Shown piece after piece: positions 1 to 7,478 of a stretch of DNA of 19,558 nt (position 1 is its first letter; the number at the start of each line of letters is the position of its first letter). Origin of the DNA: Lachnospiraceae bacterium (GTDB lineage: Bacteria; Bacillota; Clostridia; Lachnospirales; Lachnospiraceae); the NCBI GenBank assembly GCA_900765975.1, contig CAAFTS010000103.1:1-19558 (forward strand), written 5' to 3'. The position numbers were made by a program, and so were the translations under genes. The notes under the pieces were generated by a model. The model saw only the letters and a list, made by a program, of their open reading frames with translations, made no database searches and was not told the origin of the DNA.

Positions 1-639
1 AGAAGTATAGAATCGGAATCTTCTGTAAATGAGACAAAAAACAAAGAAATCAATATTCCTGAAAAAACAATTAAAAACGAAGGAACTGTTTCGGAAGAAT
101 CTAATACAAAAGAAACTGTTTCAAAAGATGTTTCAAATAAGGGGACAAGAAAAGTTACTGATAAAGCACCGGATCAAACTGGGAAAGTTAAAAAAACAGT
201 TCCAAAGAAAGAGTCGATTCTGGATAAGATAGAATATAAATATAAAAAAATACGCGATAAGCTACGTGAAATTATCCGAAAAAAAGAGAAAGTTCTGGGA
301 TTTTTGACAAATGAAATTCATCAGGCAGCTTTTTTAAAAGTGGTATCTGAACTAAAACGTCTTTTATTACGGCTGCGACCGCAAAAGATCGTGGGAGAAA
401 TTGAATTTGGATTCGATGATCCGGCATGGACAGGACAGGCATTAGCAGGTATCAGTATCTTATATCCATATTTTGCAGATTGTTTTCAAGTGATTCCAGA
501 TTTTGAAGAAAAGAAATTACGAGGTCAGATTGAGATAAAAGGGAAGATAACAGCAAAAAACTTTGTAGCCTTAGGATTGCATGTGATTCTGGATAAGAAT
601 GTACGAATGACACTACGACATATCAAAACGTTTAAATAA
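1..639 (+). CDS. DUF2953 family protein (YtfI-like), C-terminal part; 5' end outside window
   Basis: The frame is open from the first base to a TAA at 637-639 (212 codons seen), so the gene begins upstream of the window. The visible part starts with about 75 very polar residues rich in Lys, Glu, Ser and Thr, which look like a disordered linker. A folded C-terminal region follows, containing QAAFLKVVSELKRLL, GEIEFGFDDPAWTGQALA and a final run of beta-strand-like residues ending in TLRHIKTFK. That pattern matches my memory of the DUF2953 family. In Bacillus the family member YtfI is encoded next to YtfJ, and here the next gene is ytfJ, which supports the call. Family members usually begin with one or more N-terminal membrane helices, which would lie off the left edge. 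The molecular function is unknown; a sporulation link is inferred only from the neighbour. Confidence 0.8.
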   Translation, partial: RSIESESSVNETKNKEINIPEKTIKNEGTVSEESNTKETVSKDVSNKGTRKVTDKAPDQTGKVKKTVPKKESILDKIEYKYKKIRDKLREIIRKKEKVLGFLTNEIHQAAFLKVVSELKRLLLRLRPQKIVGEIEFGFDDPAWTGQALAGISILYPYFADCFQVIPDFEEKKLRGQIEIKGKITAKNFVALGLHVILDKNVRMTLRHIKTFK

Positions 640-661
640 CATGGATAAGGAGGAAATGATT

Positions 662-1048
662 ATGTCAGACAACAATATTAAGAATACGGTGGAATCTCTT
701 TTGAACGGTTTGGATGGTTTGGTCTCATCTAAAACAGTAGTAGGAAATGAAATTCATGTTGGAGATACAACAATTATACCTCTGGTTGATGTGTCGTTTG
801 GAATGGGTGCAGGCTCTTCTTTGGCGGATAAGAAAGGCAAAGGCATGGGCGGTATGAGTGGAAAGATCACACCGAGTTCGGTTCTCGTAATTAAAGAGGG
901 AAATGTTCGACTTGTAAATATCAAGAATCAGGATATGATCACAAAGATTCTGGATATGGCACCAGAACTTTTAGAACGATTTACAACACGTAAAGAAGAC
1001 AAGGTTACAGAAGAAGAGGTGGCAGATCTGTTAAATGAAGCGGAATAG
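662..1048 (+). CDS. ytfJ: GerW/YtfJ family sporulation protein
   Basis: A 128-residue protein of the GerW (YtfJ) family, made during sporulation in Bacillus and needed there for normal spore germination; biochemical activity unknown. Family features visible are the N-terminal helix with VESLLNGLDGLVSSKTVVGNEI, the strand pair VGDTTIIPLVDVSFGMGAGS, the glycine-rich turn GKGMGGMSGKITPSSVLVI, and NVRLVNIKNQ. The start is the ATG at 662: AAGGAGG at 647-653 is 8 nt upstream, whereas the in-frame ATGs at 641 and 656 lie before or too near that site. Only 22 nt separate it from the DUF2953 stop, so the two are probably co-transcribed, as with ytfI-ytfJ in Bacillus. Family identification is confident; the sporulation role is carried over from Bacillus. 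Confidence 0.9.
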   Translation: MSDNNIKNTVESLLNGLDGLVSSKTVVGNEIHVGDTTIIPLVDVSFGMGAGSSLADKKGKGMGGMSGKITPSSVLVIKEGNVRLVNIKNQDMITKILDMAPELLERFTTRKEDKVTEEEVADLLNEAE

Positions 1049-1155
1049 AAGTCAGTTATTTGAGTGAAAACCCATATTTATTTAAATACATGAACTCTTG
1101 TTATGATGCATAAAATACTATTAGAAGTAACGTGTGTGATAACAGGAGTTTTTTA

Positions 1156-1296
1156 ATGAAACGTCTCATTGGTTTTGCGTTGTTGTGTATTGCGTTAGGT
1201 ATGTTTCTGATCATGGTTCTTCCATTTGCAGCGTGGATAGAATTTGCATTTATAATCGGATTATCTGTATTGGGATATGCGTTGTTTTGTAAATAG
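1156..1296 (+). CDS. small two-helix membrane protein (46 aa), function unknown
   Basis: A short gene with an ATG at 1156 preceded by AGGAG at 1144-1148 (7-nt spacing) and a TAG at 1294-1296. The product starts MKRLIGFALLCIALG and has two hydrophobic stretches, roughly residues 4-24 and 27-45, separated by a short turn containing Pro, Trp and Glu; it ends in Cys-Lys. This is the build of a small double-spanning membrane protein. It follows ytfJ by about 110 nt and ends about 30 nt before a bidirectional terminator shared with rpmB, so the terminator placement fits a real gene. A TAAAAT hexamer at 1111-1116 could be a promoter -10 but lacks a good -35, so read-through from ytfJ is also possible. 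I recall similar tiny proteins in Lachnospiraceae, but no function can be assigned. Confidence 0.6.
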   Translation: MKRLIGFALLCIALGMFLIMVLPFAAWIEFAFIIGLSVLGYALFCK

Positions 1297-1323
1297 TATG
1301 AAAGAGGGAATAAAATTAAAGAT

Positions 1324-1363
1324 AAAAAAAGACTCAATATCATGATTGATACTGGGTCTTTTT
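1324..1363. terminator. bidirectional rho-independent terminator between small ORF (+) and rpmB (-)
   Basis: A-run at 1324-1330, left stem GACTCAATATC (1331-1341), loop ATGATT, right stem GATACTGGGTC (1348-1358), then a T-run. The stem has 10 pairs including one G-T and one A-C mismatch, and is extended by A-T pairs on each side. Because the left flank is A-rich and the right flank T-rich, it can stop transcription from both directions. It lies between the stop of the 46-residue gene and the stop of rpmB. Confidence 0.85.
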
Positions 1364-1410
1364 GTTCCGTGTCATCAAAGTATTTACAATTAAAAATCGA
1401 AGTGTTAAAA

Positions 1411-1596
1411 TTAAGCACGTTCTACACGTCCGGACTTCAGACAAGAAGTACAAACGTACATTTTCTTGGAACCGCCTTCTGTTTTAACGCGAACAGATTT
1501 TACATTTGATTTCCACATTTTTGGTGATTTTCTATGGGAGTGACTTACGTTATTACCGAAATGAGCACCCTTTTCACAAATAGCACATTTAGCCAT
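1411..1596 (-). CDS. rpmB: 50S ribosomal protein L28
   Basis: Ribosomal protein L28 of the large subunit, 61 residues, normal length for the family. The sequence starts MAKCAICEKGAHFGNNVSHS and has the L28 hallmark HRKSPK-W-SNVKSVR. Cys4, Cys7, Cys49 and Cys52 form a zinc-ribbon pair (C+ form). A longer reading frame begins upstream, but the ATG at 1596 follows AGGAGGTG (complement of 1602-1609) at standard spacing, so I use it. It is a single-gene unit, convergent with the small membrane protein gene and divergent from the Asp23 gene. A well-matched promoter lies about 50 bp upstream. Confidence 0.97.
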   Translation of the reverse strand: MAKCAICEKGAHFGNNVSHSHRKSPKMWKSNVKSVRVKTEGGSKKMYVCTSCLKSGRVERA

Positions 1597-1648
1597 CATT
1601 GCACCTCCTAACAATCTTAAATAGCCCACATGGACTCACAACACTAAT

Positions 1649-1677
1649 ATCTTAGCAGAAAGATTCTGTGATTGCAA
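1649..1677 (-). promoter_or_regulatory. sigma-A promoter of rpmB
   Basis: Reading the minus strand: -35 TTGCAA (1672-1677), 17-bp spacer, -10 TAAGAT (1649-1654) preceded by TGC, an extended -10. The predicted start lies about 45 nt before the rpmB start codon. Spacing and extended motif make this a strong hand-found match. Confidence 0.7.
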
Positions 1678-1748
1678 GAGTTTTTTCGAAGAATCTAAGT
1701 TAAAACTGGAAAAACATCTAAAAAATGAACAAGAAAACATTCTTTTCA

Positions 1749-1777
1749 TTCACATAATTTGGAAATCATGGTAAAAT
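1749..1777 (+). promoter_or_regulatory. sigma-A promoter P1 of the Asp23-fakA-recG operon
   Basis: -35 TTCACA (1749-1754), 17-bp spacer, -10 TAAAAT (1772-1777) with TGG just before it, an extended -10. It lies about 90 bp before the Asp23 start codon and points away from rpmB. Confidence 0.65.
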
Positions 1778-1790
1778 GAGCGTTGCTATC

Positions 1791-1819
1791 TTGTAAAGAA
1801 GGTGGAAAAAGCGTATAAT
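1791..1819 (+). promoter_or_regulatory. sigma-A promoter P2 of the Asp23-fakA-recG operon
   Basis: -35 TTGTAA (1791-1796), 17-bp spacer, consensus -10 TATAAT (1814-1819). It is in tandem with P1, about 42 bp downstream, and would give a leader of roughly 40 nt. Either or both may be used. Confidence 0.65.
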
Positions 1820-1868
1820 ACAAATGTTATTTATGAGAAAATCCAATTTGAACTGGAGGTAATATATT

Positions 1869-2228
1869 ATGAAAGGTAGTATGAGTACTGATTTGGGTAT
1901 CATTACGATTAATCCGGAAGTGATCGCAAAATATGCTGGCTCAGTGGCAGTTGAATGTTTCGGGATTGTAGGTATGGCTGCAGTCAGTGTAAAAGATGGA
2001 ATGGCAAGATTGCTGAAAAGAGAAAGCCTGACACATGGGATTCAGTTAGAAATTTCAGACGATAATAAGATTACATTAGATTTTCATGTTATCGTTTCTT
2101 ATGGGGTGAACATTCTTTCTGTTTCAGATAACCTTATGAATAATGTCAAATATAAGGTAGAAGAGTTTACCGGTATGACAGTAGAGAAAATTAACATCTT
2201 TGTTGAAGGTGTTCGAGTGATTGATTAA
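1869..2228 (+). CDS. Asp23/Gls24 family protein (YloU-like)
   Basis: A 119-residue member of the Asp23/Gls24 (DUF322) family, which in Firmicutes is linked to cell-envelope stress and, for Staphylococcus Asp23, is membrane-associated. Matching features are the opening DLGIITINPEVIAKYAGSVAVECFGIVGMA, a middle beta strand LDFHVIVSYGVNILSVSDNL, and the C-terminal helix plus strand GMTVEKINIFVEGVRVID. The ATG at 1869 is 8 nt after GGAGGT (1855-1860); a second in-frame ATG at 1881 has worse spacing. The stop codon overlaps the ribosome-binding site of the fakA gene. The pair yloU-yloV is conserved in Bacillus, which supports co-expression. The family assignment is firm; the exact role is not known. 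Confidence 0.93.
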   Translation: MKGSMSTDLGIITINPEVIAKYAGSVAVECFGIVGMAAVSVKDGMARLLKRESLTHGIQLEISDDNKITLDFHVIVSYGVNILSVSDNLMNNVKYKVEEFTGMTVEKINIFVEGVRVID

Positions 2229-2242
2229 GGAGGAAACTTGTC

Positions 2243-3901
2243 GTGGCAATTAATACGATAAATGTAGAGCTGTTAACCAAGATGTTTCTTGCTGGTGCGG
2301 CGAATCTGGAAGCAAAGAAGGAATTTATTAATGAACTGAATGTATTTCCTGTACCGGATGGAGATACAGGAACTAATATGACTTTGACGATTATGTCAGC
2401 AGCAAAAGAAGTAAGTGGATTGGAGAAGGCAGATATTCTGTCAGTTTCTAAAGCGATTTCTTCCGGTTCACTGCGTGGAGCAAGAGGTAATTCTGGAGTG
2501 ATTTTATCTCAGCTTTTACGTGGATTTACAAAGGTGATTCGTGATTATAAGGAATTGGATGTTCAGATCCTGGCTGCTGCCTGTGATCGAGCAACTGCTA
2601 CCGCATACAAAGCAGTTATGAAACCAAAAGAAGGTACGATCCTGACTGTTGCAAAAGGGCTTTCTGAAAAAGCTCTGGAACTTGCCGAAACAACAGACGA
2701 TTTAGAGGTGTTTATTCCTGCAGTTATTGAAGAGGCAAAAGCAGTATTGGAAAAGACTCCGGAGATGTTGCCGGTATTAAAAGAAGCGGGAGTTGTGGAT
2801 TCAGGCGGACAGGGATTATTGGAAGTGTTGAATGGTGCGTATGATGCTTTCCTTGGAAAGGAAGTTGATTATAGCGCAATCGATGCAAGTGCAGGAACAA
2901 AAATGGTAAAACCGGGAGCACAGGCTGAAGCAGATATTAAGTTTGGATATTGTACAGAATTTATTATTATGCTTGAAAAAGAATTCTCAGATAAAGATGA
3001 GGTGGAATTCAAAGCGTACTTGGAATCGATCGGAGATTCTATTGTCTGCGTTGCTGACGAGGATATTGTTAAAATTCATGTGCATACAAATGATCCGGGG
3101 CTGGCAATTCAGAAAGCTCTTACTTATGGTCAGCTTTCTCGTATGAAGATTGATAATATGCGTGAAGAACATCAGGAAAAGTTAATTCGGGATGCAGAGA
3201 AGCTTGCAGAAGAGCAGAAAAAGGCAGCGCGTGAACCGAGAAAATCAGTTGGATTTATTGCTGTTTCTATCGGTTCTGGAATGAATACGATCTTCAAGGA
3301 GTTGGGAGTAGATTATATTATTGAAGGCGGTCAGACGATGAATCCGAGTACGGAAGATATGTTGACAGCAATTGATCATGTAAATGCGGATCATATTTTT
3401 ATACTTCCAAATAACAAAAATATTATTCTGGCAGCAAACCAGGCACAATCTCTGACAGAGGATAAAGATATTATTGTAATTCCGACAAAGACTGTTCCGC
3501 AGGGGATTTCTGCGATTATTAATTATATGCCAGATGAAGATGTAGACACAAACGAAGAAACGATGTTGGAAGAGATTAAAAATGTCAAGACCGGTCAGGT
3601 GACTTACGCAGTTCGGGATACGCATATTGATGACAAGGAAATTCATGAGGGAGATATCATGGGGATTGGAGATGCCGGTATTCTCTCAGTTGGTCAGTCT
3701 GTAGAAGAGACTACAAAGGAAATGCTTGGTATCATGGCGGACGAAGATACGGAATTGATCAGTTTATATTATGGAGAAGACATCAAAGCAGAAGAGGCAG
3801 AACGTTTTGCGGAAGAGATTGCAGAATTGTATCCAGATGCAGATGTAGATGTGCAGATGGGTGGACAGCCAATTTATTATTATGTGATGTCGGTAGAATA
3901 G
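2243..3901 (+). CDS. fakA: DAK domain fatty acid kinase-like protein (YloV/FakA family)
   Basis: A 552-residue protein of the YloV/FakA family. In Staphylococcus aureus FakA phosphorylates fatty acids held by FakB proteins, allowing exogenous fatty acids to enter phospholipid synthesis. The N-terminal DhaL-type kinase domain (about 8-200) shows the metal/ATP motif NVFPVPDGDTGTNM (33-46), then SLRGARGNSGVILSQLLRG, and VVDSGGQGL near residue 185. A middle domain and a DegV-like C-terminal domain follow (HIFILPNNKNI, IPTKTVPQGISA). The start is GTG at 2243, 9 nt after AAGGAGG (2227-2233). Length is typical. Substrate specificity is inferred from family; a FakB partner is not in this window. Confidence 0.92.
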   Translation: MAINTINVELLTKMFLAGAANLEAKKEFINELNVFPVPDGDTGTNMTLTIMSAAKEVSGLEKADILSVSKAISSGSLRGARGNSGVILSQLLRGFTKVIRDYKELDVQILAAACDRATATAYKAVMKPKEGTILTVAKGLSEKALELAETTDDLEVFIPAVIEEAKAVLEKTPEMLPVLKEAGVVDSGGQGLLEVLNGAYDAFLGKEVDYSAIDASAGTKMVKPGAQAEADIKFGYCTEFIIMLEKEFSDKDEVEFKAYLESIGDSIVCVADEDIVKIHVHTNDPGLAIQKALTYGQLSRMKIDNMREEHQEKLIRDAEKLAEEQKKAAREPRKSVGFIAVSIGSGMNTIFKELGVDYIIEGGQTMNPSTEDMLTAIDHVNADHIFILPNNKNIILAANQAQSLTEDKDIIVIPTKTVPQGISAIINYMPDEDVDTNEETMLEEIKNVKTGQVTYAVRDTHIDDKEIHEGDIMGIGDAGILSVGQSVEETTKEMLGIMADEDTELISLYYGEDIKAEEAERFAEEIAELYPDADVDVQMGGQPIYYYVMSVE

Positions 3902-3910
3902 ATCATTCTA
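3894..3910 (+). promoter_or_regulatory. small hairpin directly before recG start, no Shine-Dalgarno
   Basis: TAGAAT (3894-3899), loop AGATC, ATTCTA (3905-3910): a perfect 6-bp inverted repeat spanning the fakA stop codon and ending 2 nt before the recG ATG. No recognisable Shine-Dalgarno precedes recG, in contrast to its neighbours, so translation may depend on ribosomes finishing fakA. The stem is short and A+T-rich. Confidence 0.35.
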
Positions 3911-3912
3911 TT

Positions 3913-5973
3913 ATGGAAGAATATACAAGAATAAATGAATTAAAAGGAATTGGAGAAAAAACGGAAAAGTTGTTTCAGAAAGCTGGGATTTATACAATTG
4001 GCGATCTTTTTCGTTATTATCCAAGGGGTTATCAAGTCTATGAAGAACCGGTTGCTGTCAGTGATGTAACAGAAGGTCAAGTTGTTACTGTTACCGGAGC
4101 GATATATGGCAGAATCCAGGTTGGCGGGAATTCAAGGCTGCAGATTACAACACTTTATTTAAAAGATCTGACAGGCACTTTGAAAGTGGTTTGGTATCGA
4201 ATGCCGTTTTTGCGAAATACACTTGCAAAAGGCGGCGCGATAACTCTTCGTGGCCGTATCGTTCGGAAGAAAGATGGAATTGTAATGGAGCAGCCGGAAG
4301 TTTTTTATCCTTGCTCAAAATACGCGGAAAAGCAGAATTCACTTCAGCCGATTTATCCGCTTACAGCAGGACTGACGAATAATATGGTAACAAAAGCAGT
4401 AAAACAGGCAGTTATTTCGTGTACAATTGATACGGGGATTCTGCCTGTTTCCATTGAAACTGCTTATCGGTTTGTCTCATATAAAGACGCAATCAAGGGA
4501 CTGCATTTTCCGGAAAATAAAGAAGAATTTTTCCAGGCAAGAACAAGGCTTGTATTTGAAGAGTTTTTACTTTTTATTCTGGCGCTGCGTAAGATGAAAG
4601 TTCATGGAAATCGTATGTTAAATCCGTATTGTTTTAGAGAACAGCCAGAGTTAGAACGATTTTTGCATTCTCTGCCATACGAATTGACAAATGCCCAAAA
4701 AAATGTTTGGCGTGAAATTAAACAAGATATGTCTGGGATTCATGTGATGTCCCGTCTGGTGCAGGGAGATGTGGGATCCGGAAAGACAATTGTTGCACTT
4801 TTGTCTATGATGTATGCCGGTCTCAATGGATATCAGGCGGCGATTATGGCGCCTACCGAGGTACTTGCAAGGCAGCATTATGAAACAATTTCCGGTTTCT
4901 TCAAAACGTATGGAATTTCACTGGATGTGGTTCTTTTAACCGGATCCATGACTGCAAAAGAAAAACGTATAATTTATGAAAAGATTGAAAATGGGACTTC
5001 TGCCTTGATTGTTGGAACACACGCACTGATTCAAGAAAAAGTGCAGTATCATAATTTGGCGCTTGTTGTTACAGATGAACAGCATCGATTTGGGGTTCAT
5101 CAACGAGAAACACTTGCCACAAAAGGGCTTTATCCTCATATTTTAGTTATGAGTGCAACGCCTATTCCGAGAACATTGGCGATTATCTTATATGGTGATC
5201 TGGATATTTCCGTCATTCGTGAACTACCGAAAAACCGTCTCCCAATAAAAAATTGCGTTGTAGATACCGGATACAGGAATACTGCGTATGCATTTATGAA
5301 AAAGCAAATATATCAGGGCAGGCAATGTTACGTGATTTGTCCAATGGTAGAAGAGAGTGAATCCATGGAAGCGGAAAATGTAACAGATTATGCGGAAATG
5401 CTTCAGGAGATAATGGGAACTGAGATTCAAGTAGGATGTCTGCACGGTAAAATGAAACAGGCAAAGAAAGATGAAATAATGGGTGCATTTGCCAAAAATG
5501 AAATTCAAATCTTAGTTTCTACAACGGTTATCGAAGTTGGTATTGATGTTCCAAATGCTACTGTTATAATGATCGAGAATGCAGAACGGTTTGGATTGGC
5601 GCAACTACATCAGTTACGAGGAAGGGTTGGTCGAGGAAAACATCAGTCGTACTGCATTTTTATGAGTGCATCAAAATCAAAAGAAACAAAAGAACGGCTG
5701 GAGATATTAAATCATTCTAATGATGGCTTTTTCATTGCAAGTGAGGATTTGCGCTTGCGCGGTCCTGGAGATTTGTTTGGAATTCGACAGAGTGGCACAA
5801 TGGATTTCAAAGTTGCGGATGTATTTCAAGATTCAGAACTTCTTCAGCAAGCTGCCCAAGCAGCAGATAAATTATTAGCAGAAGATCCTGAGTTGAATCT
5901 GCAGGAACATAAGCTTCTGAAACACGCAGTTACACAAACGATGCGTCATCAGCAATTAGAGAAAACATTATAA
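3913..5973 (+). CDS. recG: ATP-dependent DNA helicase RecG
   Basis: A 686-residue superfamily 2 helicase that remodels stalled replication forks and Holliday junctions. The N-terminal wedge/OB region opens with a helix-hairpin-helix-like KGIGEKTEKLFQKAGI (11-26) and GDLFRYYPRGY (30-40). The helicase core has Walker A GDVGSGKT (285-292), MAPTEVLARQH, the DEQH box (388-391), SATPIPRTLA (414-423), STTVIEVGIDVPNA and QLRGRVGRGKHQSY. Near the C-terminus is LRLRGPGDLFGIRQSG, typical of RecG. Full length, with no missing motif. It starts 11 nt after fakA without a clear Shine-Dalgarno, so translational coupling to fakA is likely. fakA-recG order is common in Firmicutes. Confidence 0.97.
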   Translation: MEEYTRINELKGIGEKTEKLFQKAGIYTIGDLFRYYPRGYQVYEEPVAVSDVTEGQVVTVTGAIYGRIQVGGNSRLQITTLYLKDLTGTLKVVWYRMPFLRNTLAKGGAITLRGRIVRKKDGIVMEQPEVFYPCSKYAEKQNSLQPIYPLTAGLTNNMVTKAVKQAVISCTIDTGILPVSIETAYRFVSYKDAIKGLHFPENKEEFFQARTRLVFEEFLLFILALRKMKVHGNRMLNPYCFREQPELERFLHSLPYELTNAQKNVWREIKQDMSGIHVMSRLVQGDVGSGKTIVALLSMMYAGLNGYQAAIMAPTEVLARQHYETISGFFKTYGISLDVVLLTGSMTAKEKRIIYEKIENGTSALIVGTHALIQEKVQYHNLALVVTDEQHRFGVHQRETLATKGLYPHILVMSATPIPRTLAIILYGDLDISVIRELPKNRLPIKNCVVDTGYRNTAYAFMKKQIYQGRQCYVICPMVEESESMEAENVTDYAEMLQEIMGTEIQVGCLHGKMKQAKKDEIMGAFAKNEIQILVSTTVIEVGIDVPNATVIMIENAERFGLAQLHQLRGRVGRGKHQSYCIFMSASKSKETKERLEILNHSNDGFFIASEDLRLRGPGDLFGIRQSGTMDFKVADVFQDSELLQQAAQAADKLLAEDPELNLQEHKLLKHAVTQTMRHQQLEKTL

Positions 5974-5983
5974 ATAAAAACCA

Positions 5984-6010
5984 GAAGTTACCAGTGTAAA
6001 AACTGACTTC
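5984..6010 (+). other. imperfect hairpin downstream of recG
   Basis: GAAGT (5984-5988) pairs with ACTTC (6006-6010) and CAGT (5992-5995) with ACTG (6002-6005), with a 3-nt bulge TAC and loop GTAAAA. No T-run follows, so it is not a canonical terminator. It could mark the end of the recG message or protect it. Confidence 0.35.
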
Positions 6011-6022
6011 CTCCATATACTA
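5995..6022 (+). promoter_or_regulatory. possible forespore-type (sigma-G-like) promoter of the SASP gene
   Basis: SASP genes are normally read by the forespore factor sigma-G. The nearest match to its boxes by eye is TGTAAA (5995-6000) with TATACTA (6016-6022), resembling the CATACTA -10. The 15-nt spacing is shorter than usual, so this is a weak candidate. A TGTAACA/TGTTACA inverted repeat (6027-6033, 6046-6052) lies just downstream. Confidence 0.25.
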
Positions 6023-6102
6023 TCACTGTAACATCACAAACGAATTGTTACAACACAAGAAAACAGTGAAAACTTTAAACATGCAAAAGGAGGAAATGAA
6101 AA

Positions 6103-6309
6103 ATGGCAAATCGTTCATCTAACCGCGCTGCAGTGCCAGAGGCAAAAGGCGCACTGGACAAATTCAAATATGAGGTAGCAAGTGAGTTGGGAGTACCGCT
6201 TACAGATGGTTATAATGGTGACTTGACATCCAAACAGAACGGATCTGTTGGAGGTTATATGGTAAAGAAAATGATCGAACAGCAGGAAAAACAGATGGCT
6301 GGAAAGTAA
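6103..6309 (+). CDS. alpha/beta-type small acid-soluble spore protein
   Basis: A 68-residue SASP that coats and protects DNA in dormant spores and is degraded at germination. Family features are KFKYEVASELGVPL (around residues 21-34), which includes the expected GPR protease site at Glu-Val, then the DNA-binding region YNGDLTSKQNGSVGGYMVKKMIEQQE (38-63). AAGGAGG (6087-6093) lies 9 nt before the ATG. The gene stands alone between recG and rsmD, with a long upstream gap and its own strong terminator, as expected for a separately controlled forespore gene. It shows that the organism belongs to an endospore-forming lineage. Confidence 0.96.
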   Translation: MANRSSNRAAVPEAKGALDKFKYEVASELGVPLTDGYNGDLTSKQNGSVGGYMVKKMIEQQEKQMAGK

Positions 6310-6315
6310 ACAACG

Positions 6316-6351
6316 AAAAAAAGCACTTGGGATTGACCCGGGTGCTTTTTT
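6316..6351 (+). terminator. rho-independent terminator after SASP gene
   Basis: A-run 6316-6322, left stem GCACTTGGG (6323-6331), loop ATTGA, right stem CCCGGGTGC (6337-6345), T-run 6346-6351. Nine pairs with two G-T wobbles, extended by six A-T pairs. The strongest terminator in the window; it isolates the SASP gene from rsmD. Confidence 0.92.
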
Positions 6352-6365
6352 CTGATAGAATTTTT

Positions 6366-6400
6366 TTGAAAAATTAAGCAAATGTTATGAAAAATATGAT
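6366..6400 (+). promoter_or_regulatory. probable but poorly defined promoter of rsmD-coaD operon
   Basis: A promoter is expected here because a strong terminator precedes rsmD. Candidates are an extended -10 TGTTATGAA (6383-6391) and TATGAT (6395-6400). TTGAAA (6366-6371) is a good -35 but is spaced wrongly for either (14 and 23 nt), so the exact boxes are uncertain. Confidence 0.35.
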
Positions 6401-6420
6401 TGAAAATAGGTGAATGAAAT

Positions 6421-6990
6421 ATGAGAGTAATCGCTGGAACAGCAAAAAGACTTCAGTTAAAAACAGTAGAAGGGATCGATACAAGACCGACAACAGATCG
6501 GATCAAAGAAACCCTCTTTAATATGATTTCTCCGTCTATTTTTGGATGCATCTTTCTGGATTTATTTAGTGGAAGTGGAGGTATTGGAATTGAAGCTCTG
6601 AGTCGAGGAGCAAAAGAAGCTGTTTTTGTTGAGAAAAATCCAAAAGCTATGGAGTGTATAAAGGATAATCTAAAATATACAAAGTTAAATCATAAAGCAG
6701 TGACGCTGACAAAGGATGTTATGACTGCGCTTTATCAATTGGAAGGCGAAAAGAATTTTGATTTTATTTTTATGGATCCCCCATATCACCAAAATTTAGA
6801 AAAGAAGGTGTTGGAATATCTTGCGGAATCAGATCTTGTATATGAGGATACGGTAATCATTGTAGAGGCGGCAAAAGACACAGATTTTTCTTATATAGAG
6901 GATCTTGGGTTTTATCTGATCAAGGAAAAAATATATAAAACAAACAAGCATGTTTTTTTAGGAAAGGAAGGAAAAGAAGAAATATGTTAA
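6421..6990 (+). CDS. rsmD: 16S rRNA (guanine966-N2)-methyltransferase RsmD
   Basis: A 189-residue SAM-dependent methyltransferase that modifies G966 of 16S rRNA in the small subunit. The N-terminus [10 protein letters not shown] is typical, followed by [15 protein letters not shown] (21-35). The SAM-binding motif [18 protein letters not shown] lies at 47-64, and the catalytic DPPY at 119-122. The ATG at 6421 follows AGGTG (6408-6412) by 8 nt. Its 3' end overlaps the start of coaD by 7 nt, and rsmD-coaD is a widespread pair. Normal family length. Confidence 0.96.
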   Translation: MRVIAGTAKRLQLKTVEGIDTRPTTDRIKETLFNMISPSIFGCIFLDLFSGSGGIGIEALSRGAKEAVFVEKNPKAMECIKDNLKYTKLNHKAVTLTKDVMTALYQLEGEKNFDFIFMDPPYHQNLEKKVLEYLAESDLVYEDTVIIVEAAKDTDFSYIEDLGFYLIKEKIYKTNKHVFLGKEGKEEIC

Positions 6991-7478
6991 GAGCAATTTA
7001 TCCGGGGAGTTTTGATCCGGTTACATATGGACATATGGATATTATCAAACGTTCCAGCAATATTACAGATGAATTAATTGTCGGAGTATTGAATAATAAT
7101 GCGAAAATGCCGTTGTTTTCTGTGGAAGAACGTGTTAAAATGTTAAAAGAAGTGACTAGTAGTCTGACAAATGTAACGATTGTACCGTTTGATGGATTAT
7201 TGGTAGATTTCGCGAGACAGATGAAGGCTGATTTTATTATCAGAGGGCTTCGTGCAATTACTGATTTTGAATATGAACTTCAGATGTCCCAGACAAATCA
7301 TAAACTAGAACCAAATGTCGAGACGATTTTCTTGACAACAAATATTAAATATTCTTATTTAAGTTCTACTACTGTAAAGGAGATTGCAGCTTTTGGGGGA
7401 GACATATCACAATTTGTGCCGGAAGTTGTTGCTGAAGAATTGAAAAATAAGATGAAAACAAAAGGAGAGTGTAACTAA
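6984..7478 (+). CDS. coaD: phosphopantetheine adenylyltransferase (CoaD)
   Basis: A 164-residue enzyme that transfers AMP from ATP to 4'-phosphopantetheine, the penultimate step of coenzyme A synthesis, in the cytoplasm. Nucleotidyltransferase motifs are [11 protein letters not shown] (7-17, TxGH class), [17 protein letters not shown] (86-101) and YLSSTTVKE (125-133). The ATG at 6984 lies inside the last codons of rsmD, with GGAAAGGAAGG just upstream. Its stop shares a base with the next start codon (TAATG at 7476-7480), so the three genes form one operon. Normal length. Confidence 0.97.
   Translation: MLRAIYPGSFDPVTYGHMDIIKRSSNITDELIVGVLNNNAKMPLFSVEERVKMLKEVTSSLTNVTIVPFDGLLVDFARQMKADFIIRGLRAITDFEYELQMSQTNHKLEPNVETIFLTTNIKYSYLSSTTVKEIAAFGGDISQFVPEVVAEELKNKMKTKGECN

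Noticed and set aside
29..232. 67-codon Lys-rich frame at the left edge
   Set aside because: Out of frame with the DUF2953 gene, whose own frame is open throughout; the Lys/Phe-rich sequence is a shadow of its A-rich linker.
1077..1090. TATTTAAATA palindrome after ytfJ as an operator
   Set aside because: A short A/T-only palindrome in A/T-rich DNA is expected by chance.
1101..1418. 105-codon frame on the minus strand opposite the small membrane protein
   Set aside because: It runs through the terminator and has no start signal or recognisable domain.
3245..3646. 133-codon minus-strand frame inside fakA
   Set aside because: Antisense shadow; low-complexity residues and no start signal.
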